Shown: positions 10,801 through 19,369, counted from the first letter of the stretch. The stretch is DNA of 64,000 nucleotides from Phycisphaerales bacterium (GCA_022839625.1 JALHJL010000007.1:1-64000), one strand, 5' to 3'. The notes: generated by a model from the letters alone, not told the origin. Numbers and translations are program-made.

Positions 10801-11649
10801 CGCTTTCGCCGCGTCATCCGGCGTCTTGACGCTGCGCTTCAGTTCCAGCCGGGCAAGGTCGGTGAAACGGGCGCGCAGGGCCTTGTAGAAGATGAGCCGG
10901 TTCGCCCACACGTAAGCGAGCGTCTTCGCCATGTTGCCCAAAGCGGCCCGCCACTGGTCGGCGTCGTTGCGGACGAAAATCCAGTCTTGATCGGCAAGCC
11001 ACTGTTGAACCTCGGCGTCGAACGTCTTGTCTCGGTCGGTGCGGTCGATCAGGTACGCCGTCGCAAGCTGAACCGGCCAGTCCAAGTGACTTTCAAGCGA
11101 GCGGATGAAGATATCGTCCGCCGGCATGGACCAGTCGCGCCGCCGGCCGGTGTAAATGTCGGCCAGGTCGCGCAGCAGGTCGGGCAGGAAGCGCGTGCGG
11201 ATGAAATCCAGGTTCTCGGGGCGGGCCACGTCTTCGGGTCCGGCCAGCGTCAGCCCGAGTTTCCATTCCCGGACGCGGCGTTCCAGGATCGGCTTATCCC
11301 ATTGCGAGCGGTCCCACAGAACGAAGACGTTGACGTTCCATGTGAAGAAAAAGCGGACGGCCGCGTTGTCGGCCTTCTGTGCGGCGTCCTGATAGACGCC
11401 ATCGTCGTAGGGCGAGCGGCCTTCGGCCGTGCCGGGCAGCTTCACTTCGCCGCATAGGGCCAGCTTGCCGCCGGGTTCGAAGAACCGCAGGTCCTTCCGT
11501 TTTCGCTTCGCGGTCCCGGTGCCGAAGCCTTCCAGCCGAGCTTCCGCGAAGGGGAAGTTCGGGTCCTGCGCGTGCATCGCGGCTACGGCCGTCGCAACTT
11601 GGCCGCAGAAATCGACTTCGTGGATGGATTGTTCGACCGTGCCGCTCAT
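7843..11649 (-). CDS. Type IIG-like restriction-modification enzyme (fused nuclease, N6-adenine methyltransferase, specificity region)
   Basis: This 1,268-residue single chain appears to combine cutting, methylation and recognition. The N-terminal region has a PD-(D/E)xK-like pattern (KDLRF, then CGEVK at about 66-70). A helical linker follows. The SAM-binding motif is VLDPACGSGSFL at about 385-396, and the N6-adenine catalytic motif is GNPPYVRQ at about 487-494. An acidic linker lies near 700, and the C-terminal half looks like a target-recognition region (WVYKYLKYGEQATF, NHNLFDLYS, FKTFYGRWAGTEGN). It sits in accessory DNA next to tRNA-Ser and integrase scraps, which suggests horizontal acquisition. 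A host-protection role is inferred, and the recognition site cannot be read from sequence. Confidence 0.82.
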   Translation of the reverse strand: MSGTVEQSIHEVDFCGQVATAVAAMHAQDPNFPFAEARLEGFGTGTAKRKRKDLRFFEPGGKLALCGEVKLPGTAEGRSPYDDGVYQDAAQKADNAAVRFFFTWNVNVFVLWDRSQWDKPILERRVREWKLGLTLAGPEDVARPENLDFIRTRFLPDLLRDLADIYTGRRRDWSMPADDIFIRSLESHLDWPVQLATAYLIDRTDRDKTFDAEVQQWLADQDWIFVRNDADQWRAALGNMAKTLAYVWANRLIFYKALRARFTDLARLELKRSVKTPDDAAKAFDRYFQKAVERSGDYEPLLFPNAQDWASGIVFEAPSALDAWRGLLRGIESVDFRDVPSDIVGRIFQKLIGPEERHRYGQHFTGDDVVDLINAFCIRDGGDSVLDPACGSGSFLVRAYYRKRHLDPTRRHLDQLGDLFGCDIALYPAHLATLNLAAREINDEANYPRIVRRDFFDTERGKPFCTLPDNAGGTMPVNVPDLDAVVGNPPYVRQEKIDKTDKPRYGALVTQAWPDMKLSGRADLHCYFWPVATKLLKPDGYFGFLTSSSWLDVEYGFALQGWILRHFKLLAIMESNAEPWFTDARVKTVATILQRCDDEAERMANLVRFVRFDKPLREIIGVPAGGNEAERQQAVERLRDRILAAAVDEEDDALRIIVKPQRAFWADGVRAGSILRDVPPDDAEAEEADEDDEGPDAEGNGEPKTHFDFASGEYVAGKWGRYVRAPDFYFEVLRRFGRRFVALGEIANVRFGVKSGCDAFFMPRDVTDELLRECATDAAFKRRAGGAPRKDVEAGKLRVIQAGDGSIHAIEAEYLAPEVHSLMKVDRPIVRAKDLDRVVLLVGRPVKDLRGTWVYKYLKYGEQATFASKKSKPVPVPQRSTCAARDPWYDLTKLVKPGFAFWPMAQQYRHIIAGNPERLICNHNLFDLYSEELTRREQDAFWAVLNSTLVGLFKTFYGRWAGTEGNLKTEVVDVNLLEVPDPRGVDANLAKRLTAAVKAMSRRTVGRLIEEQLMDCHAPERARRIAAGPPALSDELRQDDRRDLDDAVFELLGVGDATERAQLVQRLHEATALHFRHIRVVEIEKQEQRARTANRRFSVLELAADAWDAAELPDLTPLAEWVGKQPGCDTAVNIPEERPAELSPSPMFDPNTVYFGRRAGGRGRDGTAGAQMDCASNGQAKLIVRLANVGVSGWVNVPTDEAMCLTTLRAVDARLQAARKRFDELAESRTSDPRLQAQIVDQLTRWFVHGRNAGGPAVDATEDTDEAA

Positions 11650-11805
11650 GTCACCCGCCGCCGGTACTGGACAAGCGTTGTCTGCGGCAACGATTATCCG
11701 GGGCGGTGAGTGTGTGTAAAGCGGGCGGGCGCGACACGTTGCGTCGCGGCGCGAAAAGCCGGCGAGCCGGCGCGGTAGGGGTCCATGCAGCGGCCGGGTT
11801 GCCCC

Positions 11806-12237
11806 CTACGCCGCAACCGGCGTCCACGGGGCCGACAGCTTCAAGCCTTCAATCGCCACGGGCAGCGGGATGCCGCCGATTTCCTTCCGGTCCGCCGGGT
11901 CGGCCGTGTCCAGCCGGTCCAGGGCGGCCCGGACGCGTTCGTAGTAGAACCTCCGGGCGTCCCGGTCCGGCTCGCTGTCCAGGTCATCGGCCGGCGGTTC
12001 GTCGCCCGCGTCCAGCCACGCCCAGCCCGCCGGCGTCAGGGCGTAGTAGATGCGGCCGTGGCCGTCGGCGCACGAGCCGACGTAGTTCCGCACCAGCACG
12101 GGCAGCAGCATTTCTTCCACCAGCACCGCTTCGCGGCGGTATTCGTCCGGCGGCCGCTCGCCGATCAGCTTCCGTTCCGACACCCAAAGGTCGGTCATCA
12201 GTGCGGCTTCGCCCGGCCGCTTGCTGTCCCGGGCCAC
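11806..12237 (-). CDS. Hypothetical protein, possibly winged-helix
   Basis: This 143-residue frame uses a GTG start at 12237. The middle reads DEYRREAVLVEEMLLPVLVR, then GHGRIYYALTPAGWAWLDAG, a helix-strand-turn pattern that resembles a winged-helix wing (ALTPAGWAWL). The C-terminus is acidic and then hydrophobic. I do not recognise a family. It lies 156 bp upstream of the restriction-modification gene on the same strand and might regulate it, but no operator-like palindrome was found between them. The start is uncertain because in-frame codons continue a little upstream. Confidence 0.4.
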   Translation of the reverse strand: MARDSKRPGEAALMTDLWVSERKLIGERPPDEYRREAVLVEEMLLPVLVRNYVGSCADGHGRIYYALTPAGWAWLDAGDEPPADDLDSEPDRDARRFYYERVRAALDRLDTADPADRKEIGGIPLPVAIEGLKLSAPWTPVAA

Positions 12238-12696
12238 TTCCCGCGCCGACAGCCAGCCCGATTACATGCCGGGCAGCCCCACGAGCTTCCGGGCTTCCGC
12301 TTCGGCGGTGTCGGCCCCGACCCCTACGATCCCAACGGCCCCGAGGCCAAGGTGCTCGCGCTGACGGTCTTCGACGACGGCGGCGGCGAAGCGCTCTTCG
12401 CGGGCGGTCCGTGACGGATTCGGCGGGGTGCTTCGTCAGCCCCGGACGGGGCGAGAGTGCTCAGCCACAGCGCGACCCGTGGGCAGCGAGGCCCGAACTG
12501 TACGGTGAACTCGCGGTGATCGTAGAAGAGAACGTCGGCTCGCGGCCGGACGACGGCAGTCGCGCGTACTGGCAGGCGGTCTACGCCGCACTGACCGGGA
12601 CGTAGGCGGCCGGGCGCCGCACGCCGGGTTCGGCGTGGAACGCGATCAGGATCGGATTGTGCCCCCGCCCCCCGCAAGCAGCCGCCGAAGCGAGAA
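12238..12696. other. Junction region with a possible secreted-protein remnant (12265-12414, plus strand)
   Basis: The plus strand reads FRFGGVGPDPYDPNGPEA, then VLALTVFDDGGGEALFAGG, and stops at 12414. The last part resembles the repeated VFDDGxGPALYAGG motif of planctomycete surface or secreted proteins, without start or context, so it looks like debris. Nothing convincing is visible from 12415 to 12696. Confidence 0.3.
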
Positions 12697-13047
12697 TCAA
12701 CGCGTGGGCGGGTCGTCCAGGCCGGCCCGGGCCGCGTCGGCAAAGCCGGCGAGGCTGGCGATTTGCTCGGCGAACTCGTCCGCCTGGTGCGCCCGGAACT
12801 GCCGCTCCATCTCGGCGCACAAGTTGCCGATCTCCGGGTAACCATAGGAGCCGGCGGCGCCCTTCAGCCGGTGGGCCAGGGTCGTCAGCAGCTCCCAGTC
12901 CATCCGCTCGCGGGCCTGGCGCAACTCCGCGATGCGGGCGCCCAGTCCGGCCACGAACTCGCCCACGATGTCCCGCAGGCCGGGGTCCTCAGTCAGAAGC
13001 TGCGAGATGAGCCTCTTCGAATCCGGCAGATTCTCGGCGGCACCCAT
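12697..13047 (-). CDS. Orphan HPt (histidine phosphotransfer) domain protein
   Basis: This 116-residue, all-helical protein has the HPt phosphorylation site motif AHRLKGAAGSYGYPEIGNLC at about residues 57-76; the His is the expected phosphoacceptor. The flanking helices (LGARIAELRQARERMDWELL and FAEQIASLAGFADAARAGL) complete the four-helix bundle. HPt proteins relay phosphoryl groups between hybrid kinases and response regulators. No kinase or receiver gene is adjacent, so its partners are elsewhere. The 260 bp between it and glmS hold no gene. Confidence 0.85.
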   Translation of the reverse strand: MGAAENLPDSKRLISQLLTEDPGLRDIVGEFVAGLGARIAELRQARERMDWELLTTLAHRLKGAAGSYGYPEIGNLCAEMERQFRAHQADEFAEQIASLAGFADAARAGLDDPPTR

Positions 13048-13307
13048 GTTTGCCTCGCGGAATCACGACACCCGCTCAGGTCCGAACCGCACGGCGTGCC
13101 CGGCGTACGGGTTACCAGGTTGCTGACCGTCCGATGGAATCGAACGCTCCCTTTCACATCGCCCAGTGCCGATGCTATCATCGGCTGGCGAGGCGGCGGC
13201 GATTGGTGACGGGCTGGAGAAAAAGCGCTTCCTCCTGCGGCTCGCCATGTTATCGGCTCGCAGCTTTGCCGATCCCCGGATAAGTCGGTCGTGGATAGGA
13301 GATCAGA

Positions 13308-15134
13308 ATGTGCGGCATCGTAGCGTACCTGGGGCAGCGGGAAGCGACCCCGATTCTCCTCGAGGGGATCAAGCGCCTGGAATACCGGGGCTATGACTCC
13401 GCGGGCATCGCCGTCATCCGGGGCGGCAAGGTGCTTATCCGCCGTTCGGTGGGGCGGATCTCGGCCCTGGAGGAGAAGGTCGGGGGCGAGCTCGACGGCG
13501 CGACCATCGGGATGGCCCACACGCGTTGGGCGACCCACGGGGCCCCCACCGAGATCAACGCCCATCCGCACTGTGACGCCAGCGGGAAGCTCGCGCTCGT
13601 CCACAACGGCATCATCGAGAACTACCGCGTCCTGCGCACGTTCCTGGAAAACCACGGGGTCCGGCTGGAGAGCCAGACCGACACCGAGGTGCTGGCCAAG
13701 CTGGTGGGCCATTTCTATGACGGCTGCCTCGAAGAGGCCGTTCGGCGGGCGCTCCGCGAGGTGCGCGGCACCTTCGGGATCGCCGTGCTGCACACGGACG
13801 AGCCGGAGACCATCGTCGCGGCGCGGCGTGGCAGTCCGCTCATCCTCGGCGTCGGTCAGGGGGAGTACGTGGTCGCGTCCGACGCGGCCGCCATCATCCA
13901 GCACACGCCGCAGGTGATCTATCTGTCCGACAACGAGGTGGTAACGGTCACGCGGGACGGCTTCCGCACGACGAATTTGCAGGCCGCCCCGGTGACCAAG
14001 GAGCTCGAGGAGATCGAGTGGACGCTGGAGCAGCTCGAGCTGGGCGAGCACCAGCACTTCATGAGCAAGGAGATTTTCGAGCAGCCGGAGGCGCTGCGCA
14101 CGTGCCTGCGCGGGCGGGTCGACCTGGAGGAAGCGCGCGTCGTGCTCGGCGGGCTCGACAGCGTGACCCGCGAGCTGGTGCGCTGCAAGCGGATCATCCT
14201 GGCCGGTTGCGGCACCGCCTGGCACTCGTGCCTGGTGGGCAAGTACCTCATCGAGGAAATGGCCCGCATTCCCTGCGAGGTCGAGTATGCCAGCGAGTTC
14301 CGCTACCGCAATCCGCTGATCTTCGACCGCACGGTCGTGGTCGCGATTTCCCAGAGCGGCGAGACGGCGGACACGCTCGCGGCGCTGCGGGAGGCCAAGG
14401 ACCGCGGCGCGCTGGCGCTGGGCATCGTGAACGCCGTCGGCTCCACCATTGCCCGCGAGACGGACGCCGGCGTGTACCTGCACGTGGGACCCGAGATCGG
14501 CGTGGCTTCGACCAAGGCGTTCATCGGGCAGCTCACGGTCTTGTCGCTGTTGGCCGCGTTTCTCGGCCGCCGGCGGCACATGAGCCACCCCGAATGCCTG
14601 CGTTACTTGAAAGAGCTCAGCCAGATTCCGCAGGCCATCGAGCGCACGCTCGAGCTTTCCAGCCAGACCCGCCGCATCGCCGCCCGTTTCGTCGAGGCCA
14701 ACAACTGGCTCTACCTGGGCCGCGGCCTGCAATACCCGATCGCGCTCGAGGGTGCTCTCAAGCTGAAGGAAATCAGCTACATCCACGCCGAGGGCCTGCC
14801 GGCCGCGGAGATGAAGCACGGCCCGATCGCGCTCATCAACGAGGACATGCCCGTCGTCGTCATCGCCGTCCACGACCATCTGTACGACAAGGTAATCAGC
14901 AACATCGAGGAGGTGCGCAGCCGCGGTGGGCGCGTGATCGCGGTGGCCACCGAGGGGGATGCCCACATCGGCCGCTTGGCCGAAGAAGTGCTCTACGTCC
15001 CCGAGGTGCCGGAAATGTTGCAGCCGCTGGTGACGGTGGTCCCCCTGCAACTGCTCGCCTACCACGCCGCGGTCCTGCGCGGCTGCGACGTGGACAAGCC
15101 GCGGAACCTGGCGAAGTCGGTCACCGTGGAGTAG
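13308..15134 (+). CDS. glmS: Glutamine-fructose-6-phosphate aminotransferase (isomerizing)
   Basis: This enzyme makes glucosamine-6-phosphate from fructose-6-phosphate and glutamine, the first step toward UDP-GlcNAc and the cell envelope. It has 608 residues, the usual length. The N-terminal Ntn amidotransferase domain starts MCGIVAYLG with catalytic Cys2, followed by RLEYRGYDSAG and HTRWATHG. Two SIS sugar-isomerase domains follow (GCGTAWHS, SQSGETADT, and KHGPIALI near the end). An AGGAG ribosome site precedes the ATG. No glmS ribozyme-like leader is apparent in the 260 bp upstream. It converges with the metal-transporter operon. Confidence 0.96.
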   Translation: MCGIVAYLGQREATPILLEGIKRLEYRGYDSAGIAVIRGGKVLIRRSVGRISALEEKVGGELDGATIGMAHTRWATHGAPTEINAHPHCDASGKLALVHNGIIENYRVLRTFLENHGVRLESQTDTEVLAKLVGHFYDGCLEEAVRRALREVRGTFGIAVLHTDEPETIVAARRGSPLILGVGQGEYVVASDAAAIIQHTPQVIYLSDNEVVTVTRDGFRTTNLQAAPVTKELEEIEWTLEQLELGEHQHFMSKEIFEQPEALRTCLRGRVDLEEARVVLGGLDSVTRELVRCKRIILAGCGTAWHSCLVGKYLIEEMARIPCEVEYASEFRYRNPLIFDRTVVVAISQSGETADTLAALREAKDRGALALGIVNAVGSTIARETDAGVYLHVGPEIGVASTKAFIGQLTVLSLLAAFLGRRRHMSHPECLRYLKELSQIPQAIERTLELSSQTRRIAARFVEANNWLYLGRGLQYPIALEGALKLKEISYIHAEGLPAAEMKHGPIALINEDMPVVVIAVHDHLYDKVISNIEEVRSRGGRVIAVATEGDAHIGRLAEEVLYVPEVPEMLQPLVTVVPLQLLAYHAAVLRGCDVDKPRNLAKSVTVE

Positions 15135-15207
15135 GGCGGGCGGCCGGTCCCACGGAGCCCGCTCGGCACCTGTGCCGTCGCCTTCGGCTGCGGCGACCGT
15201 GCCCGCT

Positions 15208-16512
15208 TCACGATTCCGGCAACTGGCTCGGAATGGGATGACCGTCCGGATCGGTCTGCGGCTGCCCCAAGGTCTCCGCCAGCTCCTCGGCCACCTGGTG
15301 CGCGTGTTCCAGACGCTCGGCTTCGTCGTGCCAGTGCTCGCGCGCGACGGACTGCTCCGCCAGGTATGTCTCCCAGAGCCGGTGGGCCCGCAACATCTCC
15401 AGCGCCCGCTGCCGGCCGCGCTCCGTCAATTCCGGCTGCGGCAGCCCTCCGGTCAGCAAGCCGTCCTGCGCCAACCGCCGCAGGGCGGCCGTGATCCTGC
15501 CGTGCGGCGTCGGTGCCAGTGCGGCGGGAAGATCGGCGGCGCGGGCTCCCCGTTCCTCCAGCCGTGCCAGCGCCTTGAGCACGTCTTCGTCGGCAATATG
15601 CGCGCGAATCTGTCGTCGTCGCCGCCAGGTCGTCAGGACGCCGCGCTGAGGGGCAAACAGAATCGCGCACGCAAAGAACGCCGTGGCTACCAGGACCATG
15701 ATCGGGCCGGGCGGATCGTTGAGCTGGAAGGCGAGGAACATGCCCGCTCCCGCAGACAGCGCCCCCACGAGCGCAGCGACCAGCAGCATGCACCACAGCC
15801 GGTTGGTGAGCTGATACGCGCAGGCAGCCGGCGTGATCAGCATGGCGACGGCCATGATAACCCCCACGCTGCGCAGGGCCGCCACGATCGTGCCCGCCAG
15901 CAGTGTCATCAACAGGTAGTGCAGCACCGTGACGTTGAAGCCCATCGTCCGGGCCAGCGTCGCATCGAAGCACATCAGCTTCAGAGGATGAAAGAGCAGG
16001 ACGACGAGGGCAACCGCCAGCGGCGCGATGACGAGCACGCTGATCAGGTCGCTGCGCTGCACCGCCAGCGGGTCGCCGAACAGGAAGCACTTCAAGTCGA
16101 AATGCGCCCCCGCCGGCAGACGGCTGATCAGGATGATGCCCACCGCGAACATCGCCGTGAACACGATCCCAATGGCCGAGTCCTCCTGCACCCGGCTCCA
16201 GCGCGTCACGACGTTAATGGCGACGGCCGTCACGATCCCCGCCACGAGTGCGCCCGCGAACAGACCCGCCACCCCGGTACTGAGCAGCAGGAACGCGATG
16301 ACCACGCCGGGCAGGACCGCGTGCGAGATCGCGTCGCCGATGAGCGCCATGCGGCGCAGCACCACGAAGCACCCGAGCAGGCCGAGCACCGCACCGATCA
16401 GTATGCTGCACGCGAGTTGCAGGCGGTGGTCGATCCAGGGGCTGAGCAGCCGCTCCTGCCAGGTGATCAGATCGGCGGCCGCCTGGGCCAGCAGAACCAC
16501 GTCAACGCACAT
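15208..16512 (-). CDS. Zinc/manganese ABC transporter permease fused to a DtxR-like C-terminal region
   Basis: The protein has about 434 residues. The first 290 form an ABC-3 permease with many membrane spans, including CFVVLRRMALIGDAISHAVLPG, the usual coupling region of ZnuB/MntB. After about residue 300 a soluble tail follows: RRRRQIRAHIADEDVLKALA, then a winged-helix-like segment (RITAALRRLAQDGLLTGG, LTERGRQRALEMLRAHRLWE), and YLAEQSVAREHWHDEAERLEH, which resembles the dimerisation and metal-binding region of DtxR/MntR repressors. The ATG at 16512 overlaps the end of the ATPase gene, so the genes are probably translationally coupled. The fusion may sense the imported metal directly at the transporter (inference). 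Confidence 0.85.
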   Translation of the reverse strand: MCVDVVLLAQAAADLITWQERLLSPWIDHRLQLACSILIGAVLGLLGCFVVLRRMALIGDAISHAVLPGVVIAFLLLSTGVAGLFAGALVAGIVTAVAINVVTRWSRVQEDSAIGIVFTAMFAVGIILISRLPAGAHFDLKCFLFGDPLAVQRSDLISVLVIAPLAVALVVLLFHPLKLMCFDATLARTMGFNVTVLHYLLMTLLAGTIVAALRSVGVIMAVAMLITPAACAYQLTNRLWCMLLVAALVGALSAGAGMFLAFQLNDPPGPIMVLVATAFFACAILFAPQRGVLTTWRRRRQIRAHIADEDVLKALARLEERGARAADLPAALAPTPHGRITAALRRLAQDGLLTGGLPQPELTERGRQRALEMLRAHRLWETYLAEQSVAREHWHDEAERLEHAHQVAEELAETLGQPQTDPDGHPIPSQLPES

Positions 16513-17317
16513 CCGACGGTCCCTCGCGCAGCACGCGCTCGGCCTCATCCACAAAGCTCATCCGTCCGCCGTACAGCCGCCGCAGGTTGGCCTCGGTGAC
16601 CACCTCGCGCGCCGGACCGAACGCGACCACGCTCTGGTTCAGCAGCAGGACGGCCGAGAAGCGCTCCAGAATCTGCAGGTTGTGATTGACGACCACCAGC
16701 GTCTTGCCGGCGGCGGCGAACGCGTCCATCAGTTCGAAGATGGCCTGCTCCGTGCGCGCATCCACGCCCGCGAGCGGCTCGTCCAGCAACAGTACGCGTG
16801 CTTCCTGGGCCAGCGCCCGCGCCAGGAAGACCCGCTGCTGCTGTCCGCCGGAGAGCTGACGTATGTGCCGGTCCGCGAAGTCCGACATATCCACGGTTCG
16901 CAGCGCGTCATCGACCAGGGCATGGTCGTGGCGGCGCGGCCGGCCAAGCCAACCGAGGGCACGGTACCGCCCCATGAGGACTACCTCGCGGACGGTGACC
17001 GGGAAATCCCAGTCGGCGCTGTCGGTCTGGGGTACGTACGCGATCTCCCGCCGTGCTGCGTCCACCGGCTGACCAAGCACGCGGATCGCGCCCGAGTCGG
17101 CCCGCACCAGCCCCAGAATCGCCTTCAGGAGCGTGCTCTTGCCCGCCCCATTGGGGCCGACGACCGCCACCAGGTGTCCGACCGGGACGGCGACGCTCAC
17201 GTACCGCAGGACCGGCTTCTCTTGGTAGGAAACCGTCAGGCCGGAGACCTCCAGCGCGGGAACTCCGCCCGCGCGCGTGCGTTCCGCCGCTGCCGCGAAT
17301 GCCCTACTGCCGGTCAT
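16502..17317 (-). CDS. Zinc/manganese ABC transporter ATP-binding protein
   Basis: This ATPase of about 271 residues energises the metal importer encoded by its neighbours. Motifs present: VVGPNGAGKSTLLKAI (Walker A), a Q-loop in YVPQTDSADWDFPVTV (the W-D-FP feature is typical of Zn/Mn importers), QLSGGQQQRVFLARAL (signature), LLLDEPLAGVD (Walker B), and VVNHNL (H-loop). The ATG at 17317 overlaps the binding-protein gene by 14 nt and the downstream permease overlaps it by 11 nt, so the three genes form one tightly coupled operon. Confidence 0.92.
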   Translation of the reverse strand: MTGSRAFAAAAERTRAGGVPALEVSGLTVSYQEKPVLRYVSVAVPVGHLVAVVGPNGAGKSTLLKAILGLVRADSGAIRVLGQPVDAARREIAYVPQTDSADWDFPVTVREVVLMGRYRALGWLGRPRRHDHALVDDALRTVDMSDFADRHIRQLSGGQQQRVFLARALAQEARVLLLDEPLAGVDARTEQAIFELMDAFAAAGKTLVVVNHNLQILERFSAVLLLNQSVVAFGPAREVVTEANLRRLYGGRMSFVDEAERVLREGPSDVR

Positions 17318-18308
17318 GCCCGCTCCCGTGCGAATCGAGCGTCTCGACCTTGTCCCGGCCCGCCAGCGCGCCGACGATGATCCGTGTATTCTCACGGAGG
17401 GCACCCACGTACGTGTCTGCGGGGGTGCCCGGCGGCCCCAGGCTGTCGCTGTACAGCGGCGTCTGGGGGATCACGACGGTGTGACCGCGACGGGCCGCAA
17501 GCTCCACGATCCGATTGACCATCTCATTCAGCGCCGCCGAGACCGAGTTCTCGTGGAAGATCGCGGGAATCTCGCGCTCGATCACCAGCCGGGCCAGTTC
17601 CTCCAGCCGCAGGGCACGGACGCTGGCGTCGGTGCTCGTCCCGAGCACGGCGTCCACCTGAAGCCCATACGCCTGGCCGTAGTAGTAGAACGCGTCGTGG
17701 CTTGTAATCAGATATCGCCGCGCTGGCGGAATCTGCGCGACCGCGGCGCGGATTTGTTCGTCGAGGTCGGCCAGCTCGCGGAGATAAGCGTCGGCCCGCT
17801 CCCGGTAAACTGCTTCGCCCGCGAGGTCGGCCTGGGTCAGCGCGTCGCGGGCGCGCTCCGCATAGATCATGAAGTGGCGCGCGTTCCACCAACAGTGGGG
17901 GTCGGGGGCACCGGCCAGCGTTTCCGACGCGCGCATCGGGATGCGCGGATCCTCGGCCAGCGCCACCGCCTTCGCGCCCGCGTTCTCGAACATTGCCACC
18001 ATCTTGCCTTCCAGGTGCAGCCCGTTGTACAGGATCACGCGCGCCTTGCGCATGAGCACGCTGTCATCCGGCTTGGGCTCATAAACGTGGGGGTCGGTCC
18101 CCGGCGGCATCAGGCCGACGACTTGAACGCGGTCGCCGCCGATCTGGCGGGCAAGGTCGGCGATCATCGTGGTCGTACACAGCACGAGCGGCCGTTCGCC
18201 CTCACGCTCGCGCCCCGCTCGCCCGGAGTCGCAACCGGCGAACGCGGCCAGGGCGGTCGCAGCCAGCACCACTGTCCAGGTTGGTCGTAACCGGTTGCGG
18301 ACGAGCAT
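17304..18308 (-). CDS. Zinc/manganese ABC transporter substrate-binding lipoprotein
   Basis: This is a cluster A-I metal-binding protein of about 334 residues. The start at 18308 gives a lipoprotein signal with lipobox LAAFAGC. Metal-ligand positions typical of the ZnuA/MntA/TroA family are visible: His in GTDPHVYEP, His in APDPHCWWNARH, Glu in IFHENSVS, and Asp in LYSDSLG. No His-rich loop is present, so manganese, iron or zinc cannot be told apart by eye. It is the first gene of the operon; the ATPase and permease follow with overlaps. Confidence 0.9.
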   Translation of the reverse strand: MLVRNRLRPTWTVVLAATALAAFAGCDSGRAGREREGERPLVLCTTTMIADLARQIGGDRVQVVGLMPPGTDPHVYEPKPDDSVLMRKARVILYNGLHLEGKMVAMFENAGAKAVALAEDPRIPMRASETLAGAPDPHCWWNARHFMIYAERARDALTQADLAGEAVYRERADAYLRELADLDEQIRAAVAQIPPARRYLITSHDAFYYYGQAYGLQVDAVLGTSTDASVRALRLEELARLVIEREIPAIFHENSVSAALNEMVNRIVELAARRGHTVVIPQTPLYSDSLGPPGTPADTYVGALRENTRIIVGALAGRDKVETLDSHGSGHDRQ

Positions 18309-18515
18309 CAAGGGCACCTCGCTCGGCGTCCGAAGAGTGTCCCAGCGGCCCGGCACCGGATCTCACCCGACGCCGCCCCAATGGTAGCTCGCGGTATAAT
18401 CCCTGCCAACGGCCCGCCGGCGCGCCGCCTGCGGTTGACGGCAAGAAAAGCCGCTGCCCGGCGTTGAGCTTGTCAGAGGCCGTGCGTGTTACGTGCGGTG
18501 AATCAGGAGAATGAC

Positions 18516-19334
18516 ATGAGAACCCCCGTCTTGATCGGTTTGTTTGCCCTTGCCGTTGCGCTGCCGGTCTTCGCGCAGTCCGACGATGACGCCACCACCC
18601 GGCCCGATCGGCCACTGATGCGGCCGGAACCGTTCGGCCCAGGCGGCGGCGGTGGCTTCGGCCCGATGGCTCGGCGGCTGGCAGAACGCCTCGAGCTGAC
18701 CCCGCAACAGGAAGTCGAGTATCAGAAGATATTCAGGAAGTACGAGGCTTTGGCGCGGGAGCAGAGCGACGAGCGCACGACGATTCGTGAGCTCGCCGAG
18801 CAGTACCGCGAAGCCCGTGAGAGCGGCGACGATGCCCGGGCGGACGAGATCCGCGAGCAGATGACCGAGTTCCGGGCCGGACAGATGCAGATCTTCCGAG
18901 ATTTCACTGCGGAAGTGCAGCCGCTCTTGACTCCCGAGCAAGTAGAGACTCTGGAGCTGTTTCGGGAGCGATTCCAGCGGCTCGGCCCGCCGGGCCGCGG
19001 GGATGAGCTACAGAACATCCTCCGCGCTGCGCGACGTCTCGACTTGAAAGACGAGCAGCGGGACCGCATCCGCCAGATCACTCTCGACGCCCAGACGGAG
19101 CAGCGCGAGTTGCGAAGAGATCCGCAGGCCAACGCCGAGCTTGCCAAGCGCGTCAAGACTCAGATCGTGGAACTCCTGGACGCCGACCAGGTCGCCGAGT
19201 TCGAGAAACTGCTGGAGCGGGCTGCGCCTCCGCCGGGCCGCGGCGACGTGCGCCGTCGTGATCGTGGCGAGGGTCGCGGGGCGCCCCCGGAAGGCGCCGG
19301 TCCACGGCAGCGCGAAGAGCGCGGCCGTCGCTAG
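18516..19334 (+). CDS. Secreted Spy/CpxP-like helical protein
   Basis: The protein has about 272 residues with signal peptide MRTPVLIGLFALAVALPVFA. A Gly-rich linker is followed by LTPQQEVEYQKIF and later LLTPEQVETLELF and LLDADQVAEFEKLL, which are LTxxQ-type motifs of the Spy/CpxP family on charged helices. The C-terminus is a basic, Pro/Gly/Arg-rich tail. Family members are periplasmic chaperones or stress sensors; the role here is inferred. A TATAAT hexamer at 18395-18400 could be its -10 element, with no clear -35. It is transcribed away from the metal transporter. Confidence 0.65.
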   Translation: MRTPVLIGLFALAVALPVFAQSDDDATTRPDRPLMRPEPFGPGGGGGFGPMARRLAERLELTPQQEVEYQKIFRKYEALAREQSDERTTIRELAEQYREARESGDDARADEIREQMTEFRAGQMQIFRDFTAEVQPLLTPEQVETLELFRERFQRLGPPGRGDELQNILRAARRLDLKDEQRDRIRQITLDAQTEQRELRRDPQANAELAKRVKTQIVELLDADQVAEFEKLLERAAPPPGRGDVRRRDRGEGRGAPPEGAGPRQREERGRR

Positions 19335-19369
19335 CGGCTTTTCAAACGGTAGGGTCTCGCACCTGAGGC

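Noticed and set aside
11379..12605. 408-codon plus-strand frame across the start of the restriction gene
   Set aside because: Pro/Arg-rich composition and overlap with supported minus-strand genes; only the short piece at 12265-12414 looked like possible coding debris.
13048..13307. glmS ribozyme in the glmS leader
   Set aside because: No conserved glmS ribozyme core was recognised, and the short leader near the ATG offers little structure.
12993..15065. 690-codon minus-strand frame opposite glmS
   Set aside because: glmS is certain on the plus strand; no domain is visible in the complement.
15135..15207. Bidirectional terminator between glmS and the metal transporter
   Set aside because: A GTCGCC/GGCGAC pairing exists, but the stem is short with no T-run, so I did not list it.
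15059..16090. 343-codon minus-strand frame inside the permease gene
   Set aside because: It is an alternate-frame shadow of the supported permease, Arg/Ala/Gly-rich with no membrane segments.
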